DNA of 64,000 nucleotides, from NCBI RefSeq assembly GCF_024972775.1, contig NZ_CP092282.1:3341001-3405000 (forward strand), given 5' to 3'. The number at the start of each line of letters is the position of its first letter. Position 1 is the first letter of the stretch. Below, one piece after another: positions 51,891-61,809 of the stretch. The translations under genes were made by a program, and so were the position numbers. This DNA comes from Dehalobacter sp. DCM. GTDB lineage: Bacteria; Bacillota; Desulfitobacteriia; Desulfitobacteriales; Syntrophobotulaceae. The notes beneath the pieces were generated by a model. That model saw nothing but the letters and a program-made list of their open reading frames with translations. It was not told where the DNA came from and ran no database searches.

Positions 51891-54167
51891 TTATCTTACT
51901 TCTTCCTCATCAAGCTTTACTCCCAAGACCTCCAACAACCGACCTGCTTTATGGATGGTCTCTTCATATTCCTTCACCGGCTTGGAATCCGCAACGATAC
52001 CCCCGCCTGCGTGAATGGCTGCTGTCTGATCCTTAAGCAGCACTGTTCGAATTACGATATTCAGGTCCCACGCCCCATCAAATCCGATATAGCCGATGCT
52101 GCCGGTATAGACTCCGCGATGATAGGGTTCAAGTTCAGCAATGATCTCCATCGCGCGAATTTTTGGCGCGCCGGTAATCGATCCACCGGGGAATATTGCT
52201 TTTAACAGCTCTCCCGGCGTAAGCCTTTTTTTCAGTTTACCTTCTACTGTGGCGACTAAGTGCCAGACGGTAGGGTACTTCTCCAAAGCAAACAGCTCCG
52301 TTGTGATCACGGATCCAAACTCACAGATTCTTCCCAGGTCATTGCGTTCCAAGTCGATGATCATGGTTAGTTCTGCCCTGTCTTTATCACTATTGAAAAG
52401 TTTTGCCGCTAATCTTTCATCTTCTTCCGGTGTTTTGCCCCTCGGACGAGTTCCTTTGATCGGGCGCGTTTCGATGCGGCCATCCGGCGTTACCTGAATA
52501 AAACGTTCCGGTGAACAGGATAGGATCTGAAAATCCTTATACGGAAGAAATGCCGCAAAGGGCGCCGAATTATGATGATGGAGCAGCGTATACAGTTCCC
52601 AGGGATCACCCGCATACGGGACGTTAAATTGCTGCGTCAGATTGGCTTGATAAATATCCCCTGCATAGATGTAATCGATGACACCCTGGAGATCCTCATA
52701 ATACTGCTCTCGGGTCACCGCTTTCTTCACGCCAGAAAAAGAAATTGTAGGAATTAAATCATTTGAGGCAGTTTCTGCTGAAGTAACTTCATGTACGGTT
52801 TTTTCAAACAAACCTTTCTCTTTGGATACACGCGTTTGGGGAATTTCCTCCCTTGCGATTCCATCGACATAGGCTCTGAGTTTTTCCTCCAGCTGATCCA
52901 GTCTTTTCTGGGCCAATGTCGGATCACATTCGCCGTCTGCATCAATACCGCAGGCAGTGAGATAATACCGGCCGGCGGCATGATCGAAGACAACGATGCC
53001 GTCATACCAGGCCAAACGCCATAGCGGTATCCCCGGGTCCTCTCGCTCGATTTTAGGAAGATTTTCAATCTCATCTTTTAAATCATAGCTAAAATAACCA
53101 ACAGCACCGCCCGCAAAAGGAAATGGCGCAGGTGCCGCCAATTTGTATTTTAAAATGTAATCATCCAGTATGGAAAAGCAATCTTTTCCGGCAGGATAGG
53201 TCACGGTTGCTTCCATATTTCCGTCTATCGTCCGTTGATAGAAATCACCGTATGCACTGATTTTTAAAAATGGCGCTGCCCCAAAGAAAGAGTATTTCCC
53301 CAGCTCCATATACCCTTCGCCGCTGTCCAGAAAAAACGTATCCCGATCAGTTCTGAACGCCTGCAGAAGGTTAATCGGCGCTAGGCCTGTCTTACCAAAG
53401 ACTGAATCGATACACTCAAAACTCCGAACTTTCCAGATATCTTCAGCCGATGCCTGTACGGTTCTCGGTATATCTTCAGTACTTTCTCCGAATCTTGCGA
53501 CGGTATCGTTTCCGGAAAAATTTACAGACTGCATTTGGGAGCTGCTGTGATTTTCCTTATGCCTGCCCGCATATTCGGGACGGTTTACGCTCAGCCATTG
53601 ACGGGCTGCATCAACTGCATTTTTCAGGAGCTGTAAGCCCCCTTCTGTCAGTATAGCCTCCGGATGAAACTGGACCCCTTCGATGGGCAGCTGTTTATGC
53701 CGAATACCCATCACCTGTCCGTCGCTGGTTTCAGCCGTAATCATCATGTCCGAGGGTATGCTGCTTTTCCTCAATGCAAGGGAATGGTATCGCGTCACCT
53801 TTAACGGATTAGGCAAACCCTGAAAAACCCCCTGACCATCATGGTCAATAGCGGATATCTTTCCATGAAGCGGTGTCTTGGCACGAACAACTTCCGCTCC
53901 AAAAACCTGGCCGATAGCCTGATGCCCCAAACAAATTCCCAAAATCGGAAGTTTTCCTTGAAAATAAGCGATCACTTCCAGAGACAGCGCTGCTTCATTC
54001 GGTGAGCAGGGTCCGGGCGAAATAACAATCAGCTCAGGCTGAAGTGCTTCGATCTGGTCAAGACTGCAGGCATCCGGACGCCGAACAATCACATCCTCCC
54101 CCAGTTCGCCAAAGTATTGATACAGATTATAGGTGAAGGAATCATAATTATCTAAAATAAATATCAT
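51891..54167 (-). CDS. pabAB: Fused aminodeoxychorismate synthase (PabA-PabB)
   Basis: A 758-residue fusion. Residues 1-195 are a glutamine amidotransferase (PGPCSPNEA, nucleophile Cys79 in GICLGHQ, GVQFHPE near 168) and residues 240-750 a chorismate-using synthase with PIKGTRPRG (the lysine typical of PabB, where anthranilate synthases have alanine), MIIDLERNDLG, FPGGSITGAPK and GIVADSKPVKEYEET. It makes 4-amino-4-deoxychorismate from chorismate and glutamine for folate synthesis, which fits a C1-metabolising organism. The linker (195-240) is polar. A single fused gene with pabC directly downstream. Confidence 0.9.
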   Translation of the reverse strand: MIFILDNYDSFTYNLYQYFGELGEDVIVRRPDACSLDQIEALQPELIVISPGPCSPNEAALSLEVIAYFQGKLPILGICLGHQAIGQVFGAEVVRAKTPLHGKISAIDHDGQGVFQGLPNPLKVTRYHSLALRKSSIPSDMMITAETSDGQVMGIRHKQLPIEGVQFHPEAILTEGGLQLLKNAVDAARQWLSVNRPEYAGRHKENHSSSQMQSVNFSGNDTVARFGESTEDIPRTVQASAEDIWKVRSFECIDSVFGKTGLAPINLLQAFRTDRDTFFLDSGEGYMELGKYSFFGAAPFLKISAYGDFYQRTIDGNMEATVTYPAGKDCFSILDDYILKYKLAAPAPFPFAGGAVGYFSYDLKDEIENLPKIEREDPGIPLWRLAWYDGIVVFDHAAGRYYLTACGIDADGECDPTLAQKRLDQLEEKLRAYVDGIAREEIPQTRVSKEKGLFEKTVHEVTSAETASNDLIPTISFSGVKKAVTREQYYEDLQGVIDYIYAGDIYQANLTQQFNVPYAGDPWELYTLLHHHNSAPFAAFLPYKDFQILSCSPERFIQVTPDGRIETRPIKGTRPRGKTPEEDERLAAKLFNSDKDRAELTMIIDLERNDLGRICEFGSVITTELFALEKYPTVWHLVATVEGKLKKRLTPGELLKAIFPGGSITGAPKIRAMEIIAELEPYHRGVYTGSIGYIGFDGAWDLNIVIRTVLLKDQTAAIHAGGGIVADSKPVKEYEETIHKAGRLLEVLGVKLDEEEVR

Positions 54168-54397
54168 AGCAAAATCTTACTGCTCTCCTTAGGGCATACA
54201 GCCAAAAATTCATTCCAATGACTATTTGCATAAAATTTTAATATATTTTCGTAGTAACATTAAACTATTATACAAAAATAACGCTGTTAGTAAAGATAAT
54301 ATAACATAGAATATGGTCGTATACAAAAGTATTTATAATAAGCAAGTGACGTACAGACCTACCCCATGAAATGTCTTTTCACTTAAAGAGCGTTATA

Positions 54398-55606
54398 CTA
54401 GAGCCCAGAGTTTTTTTGCGGCTGCTTTATCATACGACCGTTTTGAAGAAGCTTTACTCTCTTATTTTTATACAGATATCCGATATACAGGACAATAAGC
54501 ACGATGATAAACAAGGAAGAAAACAGGTACATGTTGAAGAAGCCATAATGGGAGGAAAAGATGCCGAGCATCGGCGCCCCGACAGCATACCCCAAATCCA
54601 TTGACGATAGAAACGTTCCGTTTGCGCTTCCTTTACGAGACGGGTCCGGCGTTGAGACTGCCCAGGCCTGAAGCGAAGGATGAATGGCCCCATATCCAAA
54701 TCCATAGAGAATCGAGGACACAACCAATGGCAGCGTCGTTCTGGCAAAAGCGAGATTGATGAACGCTGCGATCATACAGGCAGCACCCACCAAAATAATT
54801 TCTCTATGGCCTCTCTTATCATAGATCTTGCCCAGAAATGGGCGGGTAATCATACTGATCAGACTGAACCCGATAAAATAAATCCAGATATGCTCGTAAT
54901 GAATCACCCGTGCATACAAGGCCATCATCGATACCATGCCGGCGGCTGGCAAAATCATCAAGAATTCGAGAAAGGATGGAAAAACGGCACTTCGTTCAAT
55001 GATATGCGCTAATTTCAGCGTCCGATCATCGGAGCGTTGGGTTAAAGTTATTGCCGCCATAGGAAGTATAATCATCCCGCTGGCTGTCACCAGCGAAACC
55101 GACGTCATGATGACGGCTGAAAAGCCGTATATTTCCATCAATACCAGTGCAACAATCGGGCTGAAGGCGATAGAAATAATGGTTGTCAGCGAAAAATAGC
55201 CCATTCCGCGTCCAATATAGTTTTTTGGGATAATTTTGGACACAGCCGTTGTAATTGCTGCTGATGCCAGTCCCCAACCAATACCCTGCAGCATACGAAA
55301 GAGGATGATCCCCTTAGGAGGTAAAAACATAAAAAGGAATGTTGTCACAAACATCACCAAAAGTCCGGTAACGGCGATCGGTTTTTCTCCTAAAACATCA
55401 CTGATGTTCCCCCCGAACATCCTAAAGATCAGTGACGTTACAGAAAAACACCCAATGGTCAGGCTAGCTTCCAAGCTGCTGCCACCAATTAACGTGGTAT
55501 GGAGTTGAATAACGGGCGACAATAGATAGAATCCAAAATACAAAAATAAATTGGCCAGTAATAAGAGTATGTAACCTTTGGTCCATAATCTGTTTGATTC
55601 CGTCAT
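54398..55606 (-). CDS. MFS transporter
   Basis: A 402-residue transporter with about 12 hydrophobic segments. MFGGNISDVLGEKP (motif A, about residues 62-75), FRMLQGIGWGLASAA and the second-half loop LGKIYDKRGHREI are typical of the general MFS_1 group. The end of the protein is basic (KNKRVKLLQNGRMIKQPQK). ATG 55606 is preferred over TTG 55624, which overlaps GGAGG. Single gene upstream of pabAB on the same strand, 230 bases away; substrate unknown. Confidence 0.83.
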   Translation of the reverse strand: MTESNRLWTKGYILLLLANLFLYFGFYLLSPVIQLHTTLIGGSSLEASLTIGCFSVTSLIFRMFGGNISDVLGEKPIAVTGLLVMFVTTFLFMFLPPKGIILFRMLQGIGWGLASAAITTAVSKIIPKNYIGRGMGYFSLTTIISIAFSPIVALVLMEIYGFSAVIMTSVSLVTASGMIILPMAAITLTQRSDDRTLKLAHIIERSAVFPSFLEFLMILPAAGMVSMMALYARVIHYEHIWIYFIGFSLISMITRPFLGKIYDKRGHREIILVGAACMIAAFINLAFARTTLPLVVSSILYGFGYGAIHPSLQAWAVSTPDPSRKGSANGTFLSSMDLGYAVGAPMLGIFSSHYGFFNMYLFSSLFIIVLIVLYIGYLYKNKRVKLLQNGRMIKQPQKNSGL

Positions 55607-55820
55607 TATCTGATATGCCTCCAATAGTTGCTCTCAGATCTATTATACTACAGCTGATCAGACCGCTCGTAAATAATTGCACGATGTTTACAACAAATAT
55701 TGAATATATACATAATTTTACTTTTAATTGACATTCCGCTGCTCTCGTCCAATAATTAAATTGTACTACTGTCAAACGCTGTGAATTTCTGCAAGTAAAT
55801 CGGACAGAAGGAGAAGCACC

Positions 55821-56042
55821 ATGGATTGTGTTCAATTAGGGAAATGCCCGTTTTATAATGACAAAATACCAATGGACAATGGGATCGGAGCAGTATTCAA
55901 AAAGAAATATTGCAAGGGGAATCAAGGCCTTTGTGCGAGATATCAGGTATTGACTGCCGTCGGTCAGTCTTATGTTCCGGATAGCTTTTACCCTAATATG
56001 GTGGATATAGCCAAGAAAATCATTGAGGACGTTCGATCATAA
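55821..56042 (+). CDS. Small cysteine-containing protein
   Basis: A 73-residue protein: MDCVQLGKCPFYNDK, then KKKYCKGNQGLCARYQV and a C-terminal VPDSFYPNMVDIAKKIIED. Four or five conserved-looking cysteines suggest a metal or [Fe-S] site. Similar small proteins occur in anaerobes and are unnamed. AAGGAG lies seven bases before ATG 55821. The last eight codons overlap the transposase remnant on the other strand, so the original C-terminus may have been replaced. Confidence 0.7.
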   Translation: MDCVQLGKCPFYNDKIPMDNGIGAVFKKKYCKGNQGLCARYQVLTAVGQSYVPDSFYPNMVDIAKKIIEDVRS

Positions 56043-56298
56043 CTACTTTCTTTGCCAGGAGGAGTCCATGGATGTTTTTATTGCCAGACAGCCTAGGAAT
56101 CGATACCAGCATGTGTATGTGGTCTGGACATGCATTTGCTTCGATTATTTCTACCTTCTTAAATTCACATAGCTTCCTGATGATCTTTCCTATGTCCGCT
56201 TTGATTTTCCCATAAATCAACTGTCGTCTGTACTTTGGTGCGAACACGATATGATATTTACAATTCCACTGCGTGTGTGATAAACTTTCCGTATCCAT
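56020..56298 (-). pseudogene. tnpA: Truncated IS200/IS605 transposase
   Basis: The 92-residue frame begins MDTESLSHTQWNCKYHIVFAPKYRRQ, the standard start of Y1 (IS200/IS605) transposases, and keeps the His-x-His motif in CPDHIHMLVSIP. It then becomes degraded (NIHGLLLAKKVVMIER aligns with the usual GYLKGKSSLMIFER) and stops, lacking the segment with the catalytic tyrosine. Normal length is about 150 residues. It cannot transpose by itself. Confidence 0.88.
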
Positions 56299-56425
56299 AT
56301 GGATTACTACCTCCTATTTTTGTGCGGCTGCCAAACCTGCACTAACATATCAAAATTGGAGGTAGTCTTTCAACGCATAACTAAAGCTTTTTGGAACCAC
56401 CTGCATAGCAGGTGGTTTTCGTTAG
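56020..56425 (-). mobile_element. Remnant of an IS200/IS605-family element
   Basis: Includes the broken tnpA and, on its upstream side, two features of the element's end: an inverted pair ACTACCTCC (56305) / GGAGGTAGT (56357) and the subterminal hairpin AACCACCTGC-ATA-GCAGGTGGTT at 56395-56417. The far end is missing, cut at the small cysteine protein gene. Exact borders are uncertain. Confidence 0.65.
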
Positions 56426-56432
56426 ACAAAAA

Positions 56433-56464
56433 CGGAGGTGCAGTATGATGTAACTGCACCTCCG
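56433..56464 (-). terminator. Terminator of the nuo operon
   Basis: CGGAGGTGCAGT and its perfect 12-bp complement with an 8-base loop, followed on the minus strand by TTTTTGT. It lies about 20 bases beyond the nuoN stop. Confidence 0.8.
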
Positions 56465-56483
56465 CGTTATTTTTAGGATTAGC

Positions 56484-57926
56484 TTAGAACATGAACAGCG
56501 CCTGACCTGCCATATTGGCCAGGATCGACAACGGCTCGGCGTAAACACCAAGGACCACAGTCAGAATCAGGACCAACAGGAGGGCCACATTCGTTCCAAA
56601 GGGAACCTTGATTGGTGTATGGCACACAGGGTCATGCATATACATGGCCTTGACAACCAACAAATAGTAGTATGCAGAAACCATGCTCATGACCAGACCG
56701 ATGATGACCAGCCAGAGAAACCCTTGGGTGACGATGGAAGAGAACAGATAGAATTTGCCCACAAAACCGGCAAGCGGCGGAATTCCTGCCATTGACAGCA
56801 GGCATATGGTGAGTACCGCGGCCATGAACGGCGAGCGTTGGGCTAAGCCGGCATAATCTTTAATTTCATCGCTATCCGTATTCTGAGAGAACGTGATAAC
56901 GACAGCAAACGCACCTATGGTCGCAAACACATAGACCATGGAATAGAACGCAACCGCTTTAACACCGGCAGAACTGACCGCAATGATCCCGGTAATGATA
57001 TACCCGGCTTGGGCGATACTGGAGTACGCCAGCATGCGTTTGATATTTTTCTGCGGTATCGCAGCGATGTTCCCGATGACCATGGTGACCGCTGCCAAGA
57101 TAGCTAAGATAAATGTCCACTGCGCACTGTAGGCAGGTAGTGCTTCAATCAGAATACGCGCGACCACTGCGAAGGAAGCCGCCTTGGAACCGGTAGCCAG
57201 AAAAGCAGTGACCGGTGTCGGCGCACCTTCATAGACATCCGGCGCCCACATGTGAAATGGTACCAGGGAGATTTTAAAGCTGAGTCCGGATAAGAGGAAG
57301 ATGATCCCCACAAGAATCGCCGGCGATAAACCATCCATCAGCATAATGTTTGCCGCAATGTCCCGGATGACAAAGGTTCCGGTCATGCCAAATACCAAGC
57401 TGATACCATAGAGCAGGATACCCGAAGAAACGGCTCCGAGCACCAGGTATTTGATTCCGGCTTCGGATGATTTCAGATCGGTTTTATATCCGGCCAGAAT
57501 ATAGAAGGAAATCGTCATGGTTTCCAGAGCGACATACAACGTCAGAAGATCACCGGCCGAAGCCATGACCATCATACCCAGAGCTGCGAAAAGGGTGATG
57601 ATATAAAATTCATAGTTGCCGCACATTTTCCGGACATAGACAGTGGAAGTCAGGATAACCAGAATAGCGGCGATGAGGAACAGCTGTTTAAAGAATACCG
57701 CAAAGTCGTCGACAATAAACATGCCTTCGAGCAAGCTCGCGTTTATTCCGTAGGAGAAGAAGCTGTAAACCAGGATGCCGATCAGTCCCAGAGCGATAAC
57801 ATAACCAAGGACATGACGTTTGTCTTTTGCTATGAATAAACCAAGCGCCAAAACGATTAGCCCCAGGAGAGCGGTAGCAATTTCAATGGTAAATAAGGAG
57901 TAATCAATATTCATGACAGTATTCAT
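56484..57926 (-). CDS. nuoN: Complex I subunit NuoN
   Basis: A 480-residue antiporter-like subunit with about 14 transmembrane helices. The family block GFFFKxALVPFHxWxPDVYEGAPTP appears as ISLVPFHMWAPDVYEGAPTP near residue 230, with the conserved lysines of the proton path (LKSSEAGIKYLVLGA, FATGSKAASF). It pumps protons as part of the membrane arm. Its ATG shares one base with the nuoM stop. Last gene of the operon, followed by a terminator. Confidence 0.93.
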   Translation of the reverse strand: MNTVMNIDYSLFTIEIATALLGLIVLALGLFIAKDKRHVLGYVIALGLIGILVYSFFSYGINASLLEGMFIVDDFAVFFKQLFLIAAILVILTSTVYVRKMCGNYEFYIITLFAALGMMVMASAGDLLTLYVALETMTISFYILAGYKTDLKSSEAGIKYLVLGAVSSGILLYGISLVFGMTGTFVIRDIAANIMLMDGLSPAILVGIIFLLSGLSFKISLVPFHMWAPDVYEGAPTPVTAFLATGSKAASFAVVARILIEALPAYSAQWTFILAILAAVTMVIGNIAAIPQKNIKRMLAYSSIAQAGYIITGIIAVSSAGVKAVAFYSMVYVFATIGAFAVVITFSQNTDSDEIKDYAGLAQRSPFMAAVLTICLLSMAGIPPLAGFVGKFYLFSSIVTQGFLWLVIIGLVMSMVSAYYYLLVVKAMYMHDPVCHTPIKVPFGTNVALLLVLILTVVLGVYAEPLSILANMAGQALFMF

Positions 57927-59464
57927 TACAGGTTACCTCCTATCATGGAGCTAGCCTCGGCCAGTCTGTCCGCAATCGGTTGGATCCCCGAGTTGACCAT
58001 ATCCATCAATAACGATGGGAACAAACCAAAGAGGACCGCAGCGGCAACCAGGACGACCACAGGGATCATATAAGTCCCTTTAATATCCGACTTTCCGTCC
58101 CATACAGCCTTACGGGGTCCAAACAAGACATTGGCTGCCATGCGAAGAACGTAGACGGCACCGAGGATAATTCCCGTCAGCGCAAGGATCGCAGGAATCA
58201 GAATGGTGGGGTTGTTAAAGGCACCGATAAATACAGTAAATTCAGGAATAAAGGTGATCAAACCCGGAAGTCCGGCTGATGCCATGGTAGCCACCAGGAA
58301 GATACCGGCCAGGCGGGGCATCTGATGCGCAATACCGCCAAGATCCGGAATGTAGCGAGTCTTGGTCTCCCCGTAGATGTATCCGACGATGGAGAAGAAG
58401 AGGGCCGCCATGACACCATGCGCAAACATATTGGCAACCGCGCCGTTTAGACCGATCACGTTCAACGAGGCGATACCGATCAGCACAAAGCCCATATGGC
58501 TGACGCTGGAGTATCCGACAACATATTTCATATCTTTCTGCGCCAAGCTGATAAATGCGGCATAAAGTACGTTGCATACCGCAAGTACAGCGATCACCGG
58601 CGCCCAGAACTTAGCTCCCATCGGGAAAAGAAAGATACCGATCCGGACAAGACCGTAACCGCCGATTTTTTTCAGGACACCGGCATGGATCATAGAAACT
58701 GCAGTCGGCGCGCCGGCATAGCCGTCCGGCGACCAGGAGTGAAACGGAAACATCGATATCAACGATGTGAAACCAATGGCCATGAGACCAAACAAAGCAA
58801 TTTGCAAATTGGGCGGGAAATTCAGCGTCGCCAGCTTCTCGATATCGAAGGTGTACGCGCCGAGCATATTGCCGGCCAGCATATACATCCAAATAAGTCC
58901 CGCAAGCAGGAATGCACTTCCGATCAGAAGATAGATCGTCAGTTTCATACCGGCATATTCTTTGGTGACGTTCTTGTCCTTACTGCCGCTTCCCCAAATA
59001 ATCACCATGATGTAAATGGGGATGACCACGACTTCATAGAACAAGAAGAAAATAAACAAGTCTCTGGCAACAAAGGTTCCCATTACACCGGCGATCAGAA
59101 TAAGCAGCAGAATATAGAATTCCTTTGCTCTCTTTTCCTCGCTCCAGGAACGGGAGAACACTGCCGAAAAACCAATCATATTGGTTAAAAGCATGAGCGG
59201 CAGGCTCAAACCGTCGACTCCGAGTGAGTAGACGACACCGAGATCGGTAATAAAAGGAATGTCTTCCTTGAAGGCAAACCCGCCAACAGCTAAGTTTTGC
59301 GTGTAGTAAACATAATACACGAAGACGGACAAAGCCAGGGAGATAAATGTCGTAATACCGGCAATGGCTTTGATTGTGCCCGACTTTTCCTTCGGGATAA
59401 AGACGCTGATCAGCGCACCAATGATCGGTGCCAGTAAAATCGTTGTCAAGATTGGAAAGTTCAT
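57926..59464 (-). CDS. nuoM: Complex I subunit NuoM
   Basis: A 512-residue antiporter-like subunit with about 14 membrane helices. FPFHSWSPDGYAGAPTAVSM near residue 240, KKIGGYGLVRIGIFLFP and KDMKYVVGYSSVSHMGFV are typical of NuoM/NdhD. One-base overlaps with both neighbours (stop/start TAATG) show tight coupling. Confidence 0.93.
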   Translation of the reverse strand: MNFPILTTILLAPIIGALISVFIPKEKSGTIKAIAGITTFISLALSVFVYYVYYTQNLAVGGFAFKEDIPFITDLGVVYSLGVDGLSLPLMLLTNMIGFSAVFSRSWSEEKRAKEFYILLLILIAGVMGTFVARDLFIFFLFYEVVVIPIYIMVIIWGSGSKDKNVTKEYAGMKLTIYLLIGSAFLLAGLIWMYMLAGNMLGAYTFDIEKLATLNFPPNLQIALFGLMAIGFTSLISMFPFHSWSPDGYAGAPTAVSMIHAGVLKKIGGYGLVRIGIFLFPMGAKFWAPVIAVLAVCNVLYAAFISLAQKDMKYVVGYSSVSHMGFVLIGIASLNVIGLNGAVANMFAHGVMAALFFSIVGYIYGETKTRYIPDLGGIAHQMPRLAGIFLVATMASAGLPGLITFIPEFTVFIGAFNNPTILIPAILALTGIILGAVYVLRMAANVLFGPRKAVWDGKSDIKGTYMIPVVVLVAAAVLFGLFPSLLMDMVNSGIQPIADRLAEASSMIGGNL

Positions 59465-61437
59465 TACTTGACACCTCCCAACAGTCCAATATTGAGTTGA
59501 CTGAAATCAGTCGTTGTTAAGATCATGATCAAGACGATGACACCGACAAAGAAAACCATCGCATAGTGCTGCAGGTTTCCTGTGTTCAGGCGGCGGGCGG
59601 CGTCACCGGCACCCCGGGTCAGGCTAGCCAAACCATCAACAATGCCATCGACAATATACATATCAATCCACCAAAGAATTCGACCGAAGGCATCGATGAT
59701 ATGGCGGATGACCCACAGGTAGAATTCATCGATAAAATATTTGTTGTAGGAAAGCTTATAAAGGAACGGGATCTTTTTAGCCACAGTTTCAGCTGAAAAT
59801 GCCTTTTTATGATAAAACATATAGGCTGTCCCCATACCGATCAGCGCCAGTACCGTCGAAAGAATGATCAGGAACCAATTCGCTTCGACCTCATGGAAGT
59901 GGCCCAGACGGACAAAATATCCGAACGCCTGCCCTTCGCCAAGTCCCGGCCAGCCAACCCAGCCGCCGATAAACGAAAGCACGGCAAGGATCAGAAGCGG
60001 GATGGTCATGGTCTTGGGCGCTTCATGGGGATGGGCGTCATGACTTCTCAGTTCGCCATGGAAGCAGATAAAGAACATCCTGAACATGTAGAAGGCGGTA
60101 AGCAGTGCCGTGAGGGCGGCGAAGATAAACAAGACGGCATAGACCGCTTGATAAGGTCCATGCGCATGTCCGGAAAAGCTGGATGCCGCATACGTTACCT
60201 CTAAGATCAGGTCCTTACTGAAGAACCCGGCAAATGGGAAAATCCCGGAAATCGCCAGGCAGCCAACGAGTGTTGTCCAATAAGTCACCGGCATGTACTT
60301 CTTCAAGCCGCCGTATTTGGCAATGTTGGCTTCATTGTGCATGGCATGCAAGACACAGCCGGCACACAGGAAGAGGAGCGCTTTAAAGAAGGCATGGGTA
60401 AACAGATGGAACATACTTGCGGTAAGACTTCCCGCTCCCAAAGCCAGCATCATATAACCCAGCTGGGAAACGGTGGAGTAAGCCAATATTTTCTTCATTT
60501 CGATCTGGGTCAGGGCGATGGACGCTGCAAAGATCGCGGTGAATCCACCGATAATCGCCACGAAGACCATTGCGGACGGCAGTGTGATAAACAACGTCAG
60601 CACGCGGCCTACCAGATAGACCCCGGCGACAACCATCGTCGCGGCATGGATCAATGCACTGACTGGCGTCGGACCTTCCATGGCATCCGGAAGCCACACA
60701 TGGAACGGAAATTGGCCCGACTTCGCCATAGGACCCAGGAACAAAACGATCGCAATCGCGGTCAGTGCGCCGGCAGAAAGCGTGGTATACTGAGCAAAAT
60801 TTGGAATCATTTCTGCGAGTTTGACGAGATCAACGGTTCCAAAATTAACTTGGAGCAGGATGATCCCCAGCAGTAAGCCAAAGTCCCCTACCCGGCAGGT
60901 AATAAAAGCCTTCTTCGCAGCCTGTCGGGCAGAATCTCTTTCATACCAGAAGCCGATCAAGAGATAGGAACACAAACCCACGAGTTCCCAGAACACAAAC
61001 ATTTGCAGGAGATTGGGAGATATGACCAACCCCAACATGGAAGCAGCAAAAAGGGAAAGATACGAATAGAATCGGGCAAATCCGGGATCGCCGTGCATAT
61101 AGCCCAGCGAGTATATTTGGACCAATGACGTTACCAGCGTAACGACAAGCAGCATCATGGCAGATGTCGGATCGATCTGAGTACCGACATCAATCGATAA
61201 TCCATGCATACTAAACCAGGTAACAACAACTCTTAAGGGATTTTCTATCCATGTTTCGCCCTGTTGAAGTACGCCTACTGCAATGGCAACGGACAAGACA
61301 AATGATGCCAGGATGCCAAAGAGTGAGACGAAAGCGCTTACTTTTTGCGATCGCTTCGTGACAAAGACGATCAGTGCAAAGGCCAACGCAGGTAAAAGCG
61401 GAATCAACCAGGCGTTATTCAAAGCAAAATCAATCAT
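59464..61437 (-). CDS. nuoL: Complex I subunit NuoL
   Basis: A 657-residue subunit, the largest of the membrane arm, with the antiporter-like core (KSGQFPFHVWLPDAMEGPTPVSALIHAATMV near residue 240) and a C-terminal extension (YKLSYNKYFIDEFYLWVI onward) that corresponds to the lateral helix and end helix of NuoL. The lysine in helix 8 and the HATMV histidine are retained. Separated from nuoK by 36 bases. Confidence 0.93.
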   Translation of the reverse strand: MIDFALNNAWLIPLLPALAFALIVFVTKRSQKVSAFVSLFGILASFVLSVAIAVGVLQQGETWIENPLRVVVTWFSMHGLSIDVGTQIDPTSAMMLLVVTLVTSLVQIYSLGYMHGDPGFARFYSYLSLFAASMLGLVISPNLLQMFVFWELVGLCSYLLIGFWYERDSARQAAKKAFITCRVGDFGLLLGIILLQVNFGTVDLVKLAEMIPNFAQYTTLSAGALTAIAIVLFLGPMAKSGQFPFHVWLPDAMEGPTPVSALIHAATMVVAGVYLVGRVLTLFITLPSAMVFVAIIGGFTAIFAASIALTQIEMKKILAYSTVSQLGYMMLALGAGSLTASMFHLFTHAFFKALLFLCAGCVLHAMHNEANIAKYGGLKKYMPVTYWTTLVGCLAISGIFPFAGFFSKDLILEVTYAASSFSGHAHGPYQAVYAVLFIFAALTALLTAFYMFRMFFICFHGELRSHDAHPHEAPKTMTIPLLILAVLSFIGGWVGWPGLGEGQAFGYFVRLGHFHEVEANWFLIILSTVLALIGMGTAYMFYHKKAFSAETVAKKIPFLYKLSYNKYFIDEFYLWVIRHIIDAFGRILWWIDMYIVDGIVDGLASLTRGAGDAARRLNTGNLQHYAMVFFVGVIVLIMILTTTDFSQLNIGLLGGVK

Positions 61438-61473
61438 TATCGTTTTTTACACCTGCCTTTATACTAAATTTGA

Positions 61474-61809
61474 TTACCATTTCATTTTATCGATTTCATC
61501 GGCTTCAACGGTTTTATGTTTGCGGTATACGGAAATAATCAGCGCTAAGCCAACCGAAACTTCCGCGGCCGCTAACGCAATAACGAAAAGTGCGAAAACA
61601 TGACCGTTAAGCATCGGTGCAGCCGTATATTTGCTGAAGGCGATCAGGTTAATATTCACTGAGCTCAGCATGATTTCCATTCCCATTAAAATGGCAATCA
61701 CATTCTTTTTGGCCAGGACGTTAAAAAGCCCGATAAAGAATAACGTTCCGCTGAGGATCAAAAAATGAGGCAGACCAACGTTCAGAAAGAAATGAATGAG
61801 TGTTGTCAT
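61474..61809 (-). CDS. nuoK: Complex I subunit NuoK
   Basis: A 111-residue subunit with three membrane helices. The two functional glutamates lie in ILMGMEIMLSSVNI and ALAAAEVSVGLAL. Overlaps the nuoJ stop by four bases (ATGA). Confidence 0.94.
   Translation of the reverse strand: MTTLIHFFLNVGLPHFLILSGTLFFIGLFNVLAKKNVIAILMGMEIMLSSVNINLIAFSKYTAAPMLNGHVFALFVIALAAAEVSVGLALIISVYRKHKTVEADEIDKMKW

Noticed and set aside
58496-59188. 230-codon open frame antisense to nuoM
   Set aside because: Antisense shadow of a clear nuoM; composition is His/Lys/Gln-rich without any domain or ribosome binding site.
60337-60876. 179-codon open frame antisense to nuoL
   Set aside because: Composition is that of an antisense frame and nuoL is beyond doubt.
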